64,000 nt of DNA from NCBI GenBank assembly GCA_963556145.1, contig OY744466.1:186001-250000 (forward strand), in the 5' to 3' direction. Every line of letters begins with the position of its first letter. Position 1 is the stretch's first letter. The DNA is from Hygrocybe punicea (Eukaryota; Basidiomycota; Agaricomycetes; Agaricales; Hygrophoraceae). Below the pieces are notes generated by a model. The model saw only the letters and a program-made list of their open reading frames with translations, was not told where the DNA came from and searched no databases. Positions 45,934-56,700 of the stretch are shown in pieces. A program made the translations under genes and the position numbers.

Positions 45934-47330
45934 TTACAGGCGGCCGGTCTTGTAATCCCGCTTCAACATCGCCAACCTTGAGGTCGACCGTTCGAGATCG
46001 ACGCGAAGCCGCTGGAACTCTTGACCGAAGTGGACGAGGTGACGGTTGACGTTGGTGCCCAGGGCTCCCAGCTCCTCCGTAAGGACCGCTAGCCACGCCG
46101 ACACTTGCTCGTAATTCTCCATTGTCAAAACGAACGGGTTCGCTGCCGAGGCCGTCCTAAGCCTTTTCGTCGGCCGCTCTTCCTCCGACTCCTCCTTGTC
46201 TTCGTCATCGTCCTCGACCGACTCCACGTCCTCGACCCGCGGTTTGCTCGTTGAGGCCCGGGCAGGCCTACTGCGGATGGGCTTTGTCGTGAACGACAAC
46301 GGCTTCCTCGTGCCGACCGTGACCTCTTTGCCCTTTCCGGTATCCACCTTACGCCGGCCCCCACCCGTCCGGTGTGTAGCGTTAGTACATCTTTTCTTCA
46401 GCCTCCGGCTTTGTTCGCACACGTAGCCCGTGACGCCTCGACACGCCTCTTGAGCCTTGATGCAGTTGGTGCAGGGTTGTAGGGGAAACGGCCCGGTGAA
46501 CTATTACCAGGATCAGTGACTAAAGAACAAAGGAACCGACACAGGAACTCACCGTCGTACCAGCCAGGTCTCTGGTCTCTACGCCCGGCGTATCTACGTC
46601 TTCTACATCGGCCGGTGTCTCTGGTGCCGGGTCGACGGGGCCTTCCTCTGGCTCAACTGCGGCTTCGCCCTCCGGAATCAACTCAGTCCTTGGTTCACCC
46701 GCGACCGATGCGTTTGCTTCAGCTCGCCGTTCTTCGCTGAGCCGCCGCCGATACGCGGCTCCATCCCTTTCAACCCGGTCCGCTTCTTGATTCCAGTGCT
46801 GCTCGTGTTGTTCTATTCTAAGCCGCTCTCACCTTTCCTCTGCCGCCTTTCGCCTTTTCTCTGCCTCCGCTCGTGCATTTGCCTCTGCCATCCGTCTGGC
46901 CTCCTCTTCCCGCGTAGCCGCTTCTTCATCCGCCCGCCGTCTGGCTTCTTCCTGTTCCTGCCTCTCCCGGTCCGCCGCTTCTTTCAGCCACTCTTCGACA
47001 TCGTTGGCGTACGATTGGCGGTCGGCCCATAACGGTGGCGTTACTGGCCTCGTACCACCAGCTCGGAGTTCCGCGACGATTCCATTATAAGCACGCTGGC
47101 AGGACGACATGAGCTATCTTAGGACACGCGTAGTCAATAAGGAAACTCACCAACGCTTTCTTGCGGCCGCTTAACCATTGTTGGGCCATCCCTTCGTTGC
47201 TGTCCACCATCATTACGAGGTTGTCGCTATGAAACACGGTGACCGCGTTGACGGCCTCTTCGTAGTCCGCCCGGACATCGGGTTCGATGCTTTTGACGAA
47301 GGCGAGGAAGTTGTCGTAGACTTGGGACAT
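45934..47330 (-). pseudogene. Antisense three-exon gene inside the gypsy element, Zn2Cys6-like
   Basis: Minus-strand exons 47330-47151, 47095-46553 and 46500-45934 join in perfect phase through two short introns (55 and 52 bp, both GTGAGT donors, cag and tag acceptors) to 429 codons. Residues 1-60 are helical (MSQVYDNFLAFVKS). Exon 2 begins RAYNGIVAEL and becomes a long Glu/Arg/Ala coiled coil. A TGA at 46831-46829 interrupts it, after which the frame continues. Exon 3 carries C-x2-C-x6-C-x7-C-x2-S-x6-C (46473-46387) followed by basic residues. This is the GAL4-type Zn2Cys6 spacing with one Cys replaced by Ser. An acidic NLS-like region and a final coiled coil follow. The gene starts 172 bp from the 3' LTR and may be driven by it. 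Confidence 0.72.
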
Positions 47331-47501
47331 TGTGAACGTGTGATGGTGTAGAGGAAAGGTCGGATCAACAACGAGAATTTTTTTTATTTTTTTTACTTTG
47401 CCGTTGTTTGGCCGCTCACGTGATTGGCCACATTCGCGACCCGCATTCGGAGACCCCATATTCTCGACCACGGATGGTCTCTATTAGAAGACCCAAGGAG
47501 A

Positions 47502-48303
47502 TGTAGAGGGTCCTCAACCCTCTGAGGCCGTAACATCGATATCTAGCGAATCCGCTCGAACCCGACGTCTCTAGCAATCTACGTTCGAACCCGACGCAAC
47601 CCGATGCATACCGACTAGCACGGCCGCTCACGTACCTGGTCGGTCTATCTCCTAAACTCGCGGAACTTCAAATATCAAAGATAGATCTCATCCGACTGGG
47701 ATCCCGACATCGGACAGGGATCCCGACATCGGACTTGCCTTATTCACACCTAGCGTCTCCCTTATGGGGATATAGTAAAGTATTTTGCATCTTTTACGGT
47801 TTTTATATCTTCCACCCATTTTCCCTGTCATCGTCGCCTCGTAACGCTCTTCCTACTTCCCCATTTTTATTCTCCTTTGTTTCCTCTCATCGGCCGAGGA
47901 CTCTCGTCTGAATCTAGGTACAGAACTTTGTAGTATAAAAATGGTGCCCAAGCGCCGTCTCAAAATAAGAAACCAGTTCCCCCGTTTCCTCTCTCTGAGA
48001 ATTAGTCTCTCAGTAAAATCCATCGCACACATTACTCGTCGGATTCCTCAACGCTCTCCCCGTCATTCTACCGCCTTTATCTCTACGTCCATCGTCACCC
48101 GACACCCGACCCGCCGTACCCGACATCGTCGGCTTCGTCGGCTTCAACCGGTCTCGATAGATTTCAGTAGTTTACTCGGCGGCTTCTTACCTTTTATATC
48201 CTATTATCTTACTGAAGCTTGTTAGACTATTCCTAGTCACTTCTACGCTGACCCCACAGGCTTAGGATTATTATTCCGCAGCCACCCCGACCTCGCCTTT
48301 ACA
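47502..48303 (+). repeat. 3' LTR of the gypsy element
   Basis: 802 bp with TGTA..TACA ends. It is preceded by a purine-rich agacccaaggaga, a plausible polypurine tract. A TATA box (gtataaaa) at about 47932-47939 marks the likely U3/R start. An open frame at 47941-48225 starts right after it but resembles no protein. The flanking tcgg (48304-48307) matches the left flank of the element. Confidence 0.85.
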
Positions 48304-48307
48304 TCGG

Positions 48308-49760
48308 TGAGGCAATGTTCTTGTCCAACAGTTTGATGAGTATTGGACACCTGAATCACTTCCAGCACACATGATCAAGATAGGTGTGGCATGCACACAT
48401 GGAATTTATGGAACGGACAGTGTCTGTTGCACTGCAATGCTGCATACTGTGCCTGAGTCACTGGCCCAATGATTTGGTGAAAACCATTCAGCCTATTGTA
48501 CCAGTAATGATAATGTATTAAGTATGATGTGCATTGCAAGGTTATATAGCAATAGTACAGACCCACAGGTCATACTACTGTTTGTACAATGGCATTGCCC
48601 AGCACTGAATGCTTTGTGATACATTGTTCTACCTGTTAAATGAGTAAGCACTGCTTGCATTGTTAATGATTTCAAAGTGCATATTAAATATTGCTACATC
48701 ACAGACACATCCAATATGCTGTTACAGTGGTTTGTGCATTGGGAATGTCTCAGATAAAAACTGGAACACCTACCGAACACATACTGAACACATTTGGACC
48801 TGTGTGACAAATAGTCACTGCTTGCCTTGTCAGTAATTCTAATGCACATTGTACATGCATCTACATTACAGATGCATCCAATACATTGTTCGTACAGATG
48901 TTTGTGCAAGGGGAATGCCCAAGATTAAGGCTGGGACCACTACCGAACACTTTACCGAACACATCGAACACCTTTGGACCTGTGTGACAAATAGTCACTG
49001 CTTGCATTGTCAATAATCCTAATACACATTGTACATGCATCTACATTACAGATACATCCAATGCGTTGTTCATACAGATGTTTGTGCAAGGGGAATGCCC
49101 AAGATTAAGGCTTGGACACCTACCAAACACTTACCAAACACTTACCAAACATGTTCAATGTGTTCGGTGCAGTATATCTAGTCACACTGGTTTACTGAGA
49201 TGCACCAAACATGTCCACCGAATACACCGAACATGTTCGATGTTTTCGGTGTAGTATATCTGGTCATACCAGTTTACTGACATGCACCAAACATGTCTAC
49301 CAAACACACCGAACATGTCTACCGAACACACCAAACATGTCCACCGAACACACCGAACATGTTCGATGTATTTGGTGTAGTATATCTGGTCCTACCGGTT
49401 TACTGACATTCAACATGTCCACCGAACACAGCAAACATGTTCGATGTGTTCAGTGCAGTATATCTAGTCACACTGGTTTACTGATATGCACCAAACATGT
49501 CCACCGAAAACACTGTACAGATGTTTGTGCATGGGAATGCCCAGCTTAAGGCTGGGACACCTACCAAACACTCACCGAACACCTCTGGACCTGTGTGACA
49601 GGTATACAATGAACACTGTTCAACCTCTTTTCATTATCAACAATTCTAATACACACAGTAGATATAGCTACATGACAGATACCACTGACATATTGTTCAT
49701 TCATACATGGTGCATTGCATTACCGGTGCATGTGATTATTAGAAGAAAGTGATTGCAATT
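48308..49760. repeat. Two-level tandem repeat region
   Basis: A long unit of about 180 bp (tacagatgtttgtgcaagg and its neighbours) recurs at about 48700, 48880, 49065 and 49510. Between the last two, a shorter unit of about 80-110 bp built from accgaacatgttcgatgtgt and agtatatctggtcatacc occurs about four times (49130-49505). GAACATGTTC inside the unit is a palindrome. The ORFs over it simply translate the repeat. Confidence 0.75.
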
Positions 49761-50309
49761 GCAATACCAACATGATATAACACTACCATTTTCAAATTGG
49801 CTGCTTTGATCTGGCTGCCTTATTGTTCTTGCTGATTGGGACAACAAATTCTCACACTCAACTCCGCCCAGTCACACGGTTTCATTGTTATTCCCAGGGC
49901 TTCAAAATTGTTCCCACAGTTTCACAAAATTGTTCCCACAGCTTGGCAAATTAGAGTCTGACCCTGAGTTTGAGAATCCACTGTATAGAACGATTCCCTT
50001 ATAGGGACTCATAAGTATGACATCAGGTATTTACAGCATTTTTGGAAATCCTTGTCACGCGTGAAAAAAAAATTAAAATAAATAATACGGGTGGCTGAAG
50101 GTACAGAGTCAGGCAATTGCCATAGTAGGGTAGCACATCATGTGACTTTGAATTATTTTGCTTGAAAAGACTACTGATATGTACATTGTAAATTCAATGG
50201 GACATATATATGACATTTGACATATAGTAAAATTAGAATGACATCCATTGAATGTTTCTGTCAACTCAAATTATTATTTTTAGCTTTTATTCAGGTGATG
50301 TGATGTTAC
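49761..50309. other. No gene seen
   Basis: AT-rich stretch with no ORF or repeat of note. Confidence 0.4.
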
Positions 50310-51350
50310 AGCAGAGACCGGTTAAATATTTATTTTTGGGGGGACTGGACTGGTCCTAACCAGTCTCAACCAGGACCGTGCACACAACCGGTCAGAACTG
50401 AAGTAAATATACTAACTACCAACTAATGTATTAAATTTTAATAAATAAAATGGGGCATTGGCGGCCCCAGCATGTTCAAGTTGGTAGTTGGTGGCCACAA
50501 TTGTGGGCACATCGGTGATCACGTTGGGCGCACGGGTAGGCGCAGATGCGTTGGCCCTCTGTTAGGTGCGTGGGTGGTTGTGGACGCATTGGCGCGTTGG
50601 TGGCCCTGTTGCTGGTGTTGTGGTGGGGTGCCCAACATGGCCATCCTCCGAGTCCCAGTTACCTCATGGTTGCAGCGCCGACGTCGATTGACATGGCAGT
50701 GCACATCCGCAATTGGGGGTTGGTGGTGAGATGGCCGTGGCTGTCATCATGGTCATGGTCGTGGTTGTCGTTGTCATTGAGGTCGTTGTGGTTGTGGTTG
50801 TGATGGTCATTGTCATCATTGTAGTGGTGATGGTGGTGGTGGTGATGTTCGTGGTCACTATTGTTGATGTTGTCGTCGCCATCATCCCATTTGGAGGGCC
50901 GTGGGTGTCGTTGTCATTGTTGGGGTGGTGGCTGTCATTGTCATCCTTGTCCTCGCCATCTGTCATCCTCATTGGGTGCTTGTGTTATTTGTGTTGGTAC
51001 TGCTGTTGTCATCATTTGTGTAATTAGTAGCTGAGAAAACAAAAAAGACAAAACAAAATTACTTACCTTCTGCAGCGGGGATGGGTGTGCCAACCCACAC
51101 TGCCTTTTCTCATATTGCGTTCCCTCGTGATGCCGCCATTTTGCTGCCGTCATCGTCGTTTGCCACCGTCGTGGTCGTTTGCTGAAGGTTGAGTTGTAAC
51201 CAGTTGCATAAGCTTCATCCACCTCAGGAAACTGCAACCAGCAACCTCCCAAAAGTGGCCCAACCACAACCGGTGGTCTGGTTTTTTTGCGGTTGGGTCC
51301 GGTCCAGTTCCAGTTTTTTTCCGGTCCTATGGACTGGACCTTGAAACACT
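50310..51350. mobile_element. Probable non-autonomous hAT-like element
   Basis: The left part reads gagaccggttaaatatttat followed by ggactggactggtcc. The right part reads ccggtccagttccag and ends ggaccttgaaacacta. The repeated ggactgg and ccagtcc words at both ends and a gtggtg/gttgtc low-complexity core resemble the hAT-like element at 26569-27807. The left tip seems degenerate, and I found no 8 bp duplication, so the borders are approximate. Confidence 0.5.
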
Positions 51351-51519
51351 ACTCCAGTGCAGTTTTGAGGGCATCCAGGGGCGGTCTTGGTTCAAATCGC
51401 CTTCATCGTCCTCGCTGTCCTCATTTCTATCATTTTTGGGGGAGTGGGAGTGTAGCGGAATGGGGGATGATCATGATGTGGTGAAAGGCTGGAAGCCACT
51501 GGCATGTGATCAGACACAA

Positions 51520-51753
51520 TGTATTGGAATATATAGTTTGCAGTGGTTGTTGACCACTAAGTTACTTCATGTGGAATGAATTATATTTACCTCTCTCTGA
51601 GAGGGCTTTTATACTACTAGCTAAACCTACTAGAAGTTTCTTGTGGTGAGTAGAATACATGCTGCACTTCAGCATTATTCATCAGACAGGTGGGTTTGAG
51701 TTCCGGGGTCACGTGGTACCCTTTCCAAGACTATTCGGCTACTATTCCCAACA
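51520..51753 (-). repeat. 3' LTR of the Ty1/copia element
   Basis: On the minus strand the LTR begins TGTTGGGAATAGTAG right after a polypurine tract (aagggggag) and ends near tattccaataca, giving about 234 bp with TG..CA ends. The 5' LTR must lie beyond the right edge of the window. Confidence 0.65.
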
Positions 51754-52149
51754 CTCCCCCTTGGTCAAATACTCTTCAACTCGTTCCGGGTTGTGGTAAA
51801 CATCATCCATGTATTCCGTTACATGTTCTGCTCTTTCCAGTTCCTCTCCGGTCAATAGACCCAGTTTGGCTGTGAACTTTGCATGAAGTGGGCGAAGTAA
51901 CCCTTTGTAAATATGTCCACTAGATTTTCTTTGGAAGGAATATACATGACTTTGAGAATACCAGATGTGACGTGATCTTGTAGGAAATGTAGATTGATAT
52001 CTATGTGCATTGTCCATGTGTGGAATTCCAGGTTGTGTGATATAGCAATTGCAGCCTGATTGTCGGATTGTAAAATTGATGTTTTGTCGACCAGAACATG
52101 GTCCTATGAATAAATGAAACCGAAACCAACAAGAGTGAGCAGAAACGCA
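51754..52149 (-). pseudogene. Copia RNase H C-terminal segment
   Basis: Minus-strand fragments read SDNQAAIAISHNLEFH-like sequence, then YIPSKENLVDIFTKGL and RPLHAKFTAKLGLLTGEELE up to a stop before the polypurine tract. This is the C-terminus of copia RNase H. Frame changes interrupt it. Confidence 0.7.
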
Positions 52150-52583
52150 CCTTGATTGAGTACGCGACATGAGTCGGAGAGCTCTTGTATGCTGCACATG
52201 CAACAAGACCCAATATCATGTATGCAACTGTAACTGTTGCGCAATTCACATGGACCTGAGTCCAGAACACTGGACAGCACTTAAAAGGATATTCCGCTAC
52301 CTAAAGGGAATGATGGATTACGAACTAATGTACAGCGAAAAGGACCAATGGACTATAATGGAGAGCATTCATTACGTCAATGCCAATTGGGGATCCAACC
52401 CACACCACAAATCCATTAGTGGATATGTGTTCATGATTGCAGGGGGAGCCATGGCTTGGAGCTTGAAGAAGCAAAGCACGATTGCGTTGTCAATGGCCGA
52501 AGCGGAATATGTCACTGCTACTCATGCCATGAAACAGCTAATCTGGCATAGAAATTTATTGAAGGAATTAGACCTACAGTTGC
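52150..52583 (+). pseudogene. Inverted copia RT/RNase H segment
   Basis: This stretch of copia coding sequence lies on the plus strand, opposite to the rest of the element. It reads ATRPNIMYATVTVAQF, then after a one-base change SPEHWTALKRIFRYLKGM, SISGYVFMIAGGAMAW and LSMAEAEYVTATHAMKQLIW. At 52583 the minus-strand RT ends in KPVSTPMQL, exactly where this piece should join. At the other end, minus-strand RNase H resumes. A local inversion inside the element explains this. Confidence 0.75.
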
Positions 52584-53744
52584 ATCGGGGTTGATACCGG
52601 CTTGGCATCCTTCATTCCAGCCTTCACAAGGATCTTCCAGATATATCGGCTTTGTGATAGGGTGACTTTCCATTGTTGGCAGTCTCGTTTGATATGGATT
52701 CCGAGCAGTAATGTTGGCTTTCAAATGACCATTACCGTGTATTTTTCCTTCAGCTGGTTGATTACCCACTGATTGATTGCTCAGTTGTTTGCGTAAGCCA
52801 TGAGGTCATCAATTTATACAAGTACGATGGAAAAGTTTTCACCTTCCTGATAGTAGTACGCATAGTAGTCAGTCCACAATCTCATATAACAAAATTCCTT
52901 CATCGTGTTATCGAAATCCATGTTTCATACATCTCCGGCTTGTCTGAGACCATATATAGGGCATATGAGGCGGCAAACCTGTCTGGTTCCATCCTCAAAT
53001 TCCGCCGGCTGTTTCATGTACAGCTCCTCCTTCACCCATCTGTTAAGGTATGTGCCCTTGATATCCATCTGCTGGATATCCCAATCCTTGACTGCAGAAT
53101 ATCTGAGCAACATCATAACGTCTCAAACCACATCACAGGAGCGAATGTTCCGGTTTCGCTGAAATCCACTCCGGGCTTCTGTGAGAACCCCTCGGCTCTT
53201 AATCAGGCCTTGTGTCTAGCAATTGCACCCGTCTCATTGCATTTCCAGTGGAAAACCCACTTGCTTCTGATGGCTTCCTGCCCCTCTGGTATGTCTATGA
53301 GTTTCCAAATTCCCATTTCTTGTAGCTGATCAAATTCCTCTTTCATCACTACCTTCCAGTTCTCCCACCCAATCTACAGCTTCCCTGGCTTCCTTTAAAT
53401 CCCATGGGTCCTTGTCAGTGAGACTGCTATCCTGCTGCATTGTGCTCAAGAACGCATATGCTATGGTTGTTTCCGTGCTGACTTTTTCCTTTTGTTTTGC
53501 TGTGGATGATTCCATTGGTCTTTGTACATCAAGCAGTTGGTGTATCTCGCATTGTGTCGGTTGTGCACGTGGGTTGTTTAACTGTTGGTAGTCATGGTCG
53601 ACTCCTCAGGTTGCTCTCGGTGGGTATGTTATTTTGTTTTCCAGTCTGTGAATGGCCCTTTCCATTACAGTGGGTTCCAGTGATTCCATTGCAGGTTCCG
53701 GTGGTTCCAAAGTTTGCGAGTCATCGGATAGGACCCTGGAATGT
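52584..53744 (-). pseudogene. Copia reverse transcriptase
   Basis: Minus strand. RT reads EFDQLQEMGIW-like sequence, SKWVFHWKCNETG, KPGVDFSETGTFAPV, DWDIQQMDIKGTYLN, EELYMKQPAEFEDG, YGLRQAG, then the catalytic region VYIDDLMAYANN and KAGMKDAKPVSTPMQ. YIDD replaces the usual YVDD. Upstream (53740-53500) lies the Ser/Glu-rich linker after integrase. Several stops and frameshifts are present. Confidence 0.75.
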
Positions 53745-56700
53745 CTCAGTAAATGTTAGATTTTTATCTGGACGTGAAAGGGGTTAAAGAGGCCAGAAGG
53801 CCACTGTAAAATCCGGACATGAGCCGCCAAAAAGCTGTTTAGGCCAGTGTAATATCCGGACATGAGTGGGCAGGCATGTCAGACAGCTACTATATCATCC
53901 GGACATCGTCATTCATGAATGTTCAACGAACGAGCTCAAGTTTCTACTAGTAGTACACTAGAACTAGAACTGGAAATTTTATTTATTTGTAACACCTGAT
54001 GCTGCCTACCAATGCTCCTATTGTGCTCAACTTCGACCAGGAGGATTTGCCAGCATACTGCCTGGACAATTGGATTTGTAAAGGGAAAAAAATTGAAAAT
54101 GTTCCCCTCCAAGTCCTCTCAGCCCACACAGAAGCATTCGCTGTTCCAACGGCATTCTGGAAAGACTTTGCAGATCCAGGCCTGCCTATCATCGACTTCA
54201 TACAACTAAATCTTCCCAAGCAGTCATCAACCATTACAGTGACGCACATTAACAAATGGTTCAGTCCAGACACACCCAAAGATGATGTCGCAAGGATTAA
54301 ATCTCGGGTGATTCCTCCTCAATCTCTCCTAACAGACCTTTGAGCTGCCTGTCAGCAAGCCTGGCTTGATGGCACATATTCAATCACAGACCCATGTTTT
54401 AATAAAGGAGCTGAGCGGTTCCCGCTCTGGATAATCACATATTGGATCACAATCAGCAATACCATTCGGGCACAGACAGAATGGATGTGCGCACGAGAAT
54501 GGATTGAAGACCAATCTCAAGTTGCGCGCTTCCCTGATTATTATGGAACGTCAACAGAGATATTTGGATCGCTTGGATGGAATGCACCACAGATGCACCT
54601 GAATATACACATTTCCATGTGGAAACTGTGTCAACTTCTCAGCACCCGCTGGCTCTGTGACAACATAATGGACCTCCTCATTAATGACCTGCAAGCCCAA
54701 CTCAAGAAGGATCCCATTAGATCACGGAAAATTTTCATTGCTCCCTCGATTTTTTATTCGGTTTTCGCACCTGCAAGAGAGAACAGTTATCACTTTGACA
54801 AGTTGCCTCAATGTTTGAAGAAGATTGAGAACCTAGTCAAAAACGAGGGGCTTCAGTATCTCTACATTACTGTTCTAGTCGATTCCAACCATGAGATTGC
54901 CATCTATGTTGATTTTGTTGAGAAGAGATGTGGATGGGGTACGAGCAGAGAAAACCCTGGAATGCTTCATTAGTTGGACTAACATGTCATCATGCAGGGG
55001 ATTCACTTTCAGGAGAATATCCTTCTCCTACGGTCTTCATGGATAATCTGACAAGTTGGCTTGGTGCTCGCTTTGGAGGAGGCTTTCAGAACTGTGGTGA
55101 CTCTCTCGAGCATGGTGAACAACGGGACACTTACTCCTGTTTAATCTGTACTGCCAACACGATAGCACACGCCGTCTTTGGAGATGAATTATGGAACTCC
55201 GAGCGCAGGGCAGTGAACTGGTTATATTGGTTCTTGAAGTTTACAGGATGAGATGTAAGTGCATTGTGATCTAGTTCATTCCATAGTTGCATGTGCTCAC
55301 CATTAGAAACCAGCCGAACCACAATCCCACAGTTGCTCAAACCCAGAGCTCCGAACAGATGGCTATCTCATACCTCACAATGGTGTCAGAGGACATGACC
55401 AGAACCATCTGGGAAGATTTGATCAGCACAAGTGAAGCAACGCTGATCTCTACAGACAATTCTATTAAACCTACAGACTCCACCAAGATAGCAGAGGTTG
55501 CAGCAAAAGCAAACATTAAAGCTGTTGGTGACAAGATGAACACTAATGGTTTGAGCATGAAGAAAACTCTCACCGGTTTCTTCCCAATGTTCTCAAAATG
55601 CACCAAGTGGCACACACGCTCACCTAGCACTTCATCCTCATCCAGTGGATCACATGACAGATCAACAACAAACAAGCAAAGGAAAGTTGGGAGAAAGACC
55701 AGTAGGTCATAGTCGTTCGGCTGTGTCTGAACGGCAGACTCGAGAGGCAGCTGATGCAGGAACCCTTAATGTGAACACCAAAAAACTCACCAATTTCCAC
55801 AACAAGATTCGCACTCTGGATCCATATGCTGAGTTTGATGAGGAAAACATCCACTTGGTCCGTCATTCTGGCTGTGGAAACAAGCTGCTGATGAAGGAAC
55901 CTTACAATGTAACCCAGTTTCGGATGCACATCGAGGAATGTAAAGCTGACAAAAAAAATGCAAATGCAGCTGGTCAGATGCGCACCTTGACAGCAATGGC
56001 AACAGACAAAGGCTGGAGTGCAGAACAAAAGCCTGGCCACAAGCAGAAACCCGCGCAACATTTATCGACTCCATGTCCTGGCGTGACAGAGGTTGACCAC
56101 GCAAGTATACCAATTTATTTGCGCAGATCCACAGTCGAAGGAGGTGGGGCACGATTGCTGAGCATCATTTCCAAAGAACATTTTGGCAGAACCTTTGGTG
56201 ACCTCAGCACCAAATGGCAACAGACAATCATAGACACACAGCGACATGAGTGGAAATGGCAAAGTGACCACAAGCATTTACGTATCTTCTCAACTGCATG
56301 TGAAAAGTCAAGCAGGATGAAGCCGGGACAACACCACAGCGCTCCTTGTTCCCAATGCTCGGAGCTACTCACCAATCAGTGGTTCCTCGACCTCTTGAAC
56401 AAACCTGTATCAGCCGACAAGAACTATATCCACATTAATCGTCAATTTCGAAATCAGATCTTGGGTGAAGCTTTTGCAAAAACAAAAGGGCTTAAAAGTA
56501 TCATCGAGACGGTGGTGAGGCCATTATATTAATACATGTTCATCAAAATTCTGATGCAGACACACAGGATGCCAACAAGTCACCGTTTATTCACTTTGCA
56601 GAAGGCGCTCTGTGGGGCAAGTACAAGAATTATCAAGTCTTTATTGGCCTTGTGGAAACCATGGTTCTCAAAGTTGACAAGGAAGAGTGTGGGGTAGGCA

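Larger units (their letters stand above)
39629..48303 (+). mobile_element. Ty3/gypsy retrotransposon with rearranged 5' end
   Basis: The element begins TGTAGAGGGTCCTC (39629) and its 3' LTR ends CTTTACA (48303). The 4 bp tcgg flanks both sides (39625-39628 and 48304-48307), so both true ends are present. The 5' LTR is cut after 59 bp by a palindrome of family A LTR ends (39688-40389), after which gag resumes already inside its coding region. The order gag-protease, RT-RNase H, integrase is typical of Ty3/gypsy. No chromodomain is seen. An extra antisense gene lies between integrase and 3' LTR. The element is no longer able to complete a cycle as drawn. Confidence 0.9.

Noticed and set aside
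47941..48225. ORF right after the TATA box of the gypsy 3' LTR
   Set aside because: It lies in the R/U5 part of the LTR, is Arg/Ser-rich with no domain, and is more likely leader sequence.
49066..49549. ORFs with repeated HTEHVRC peptides
   Set aside because: By-product of the minisatellite; no start context or conservation.
50713..51027. Hydrophobic Val/Met/Ile-rich ORF that looks like a membrane protein
   Set aside because: It comes from a gttgtg/gtcatt low-complexity tract inside a hAT-like element.
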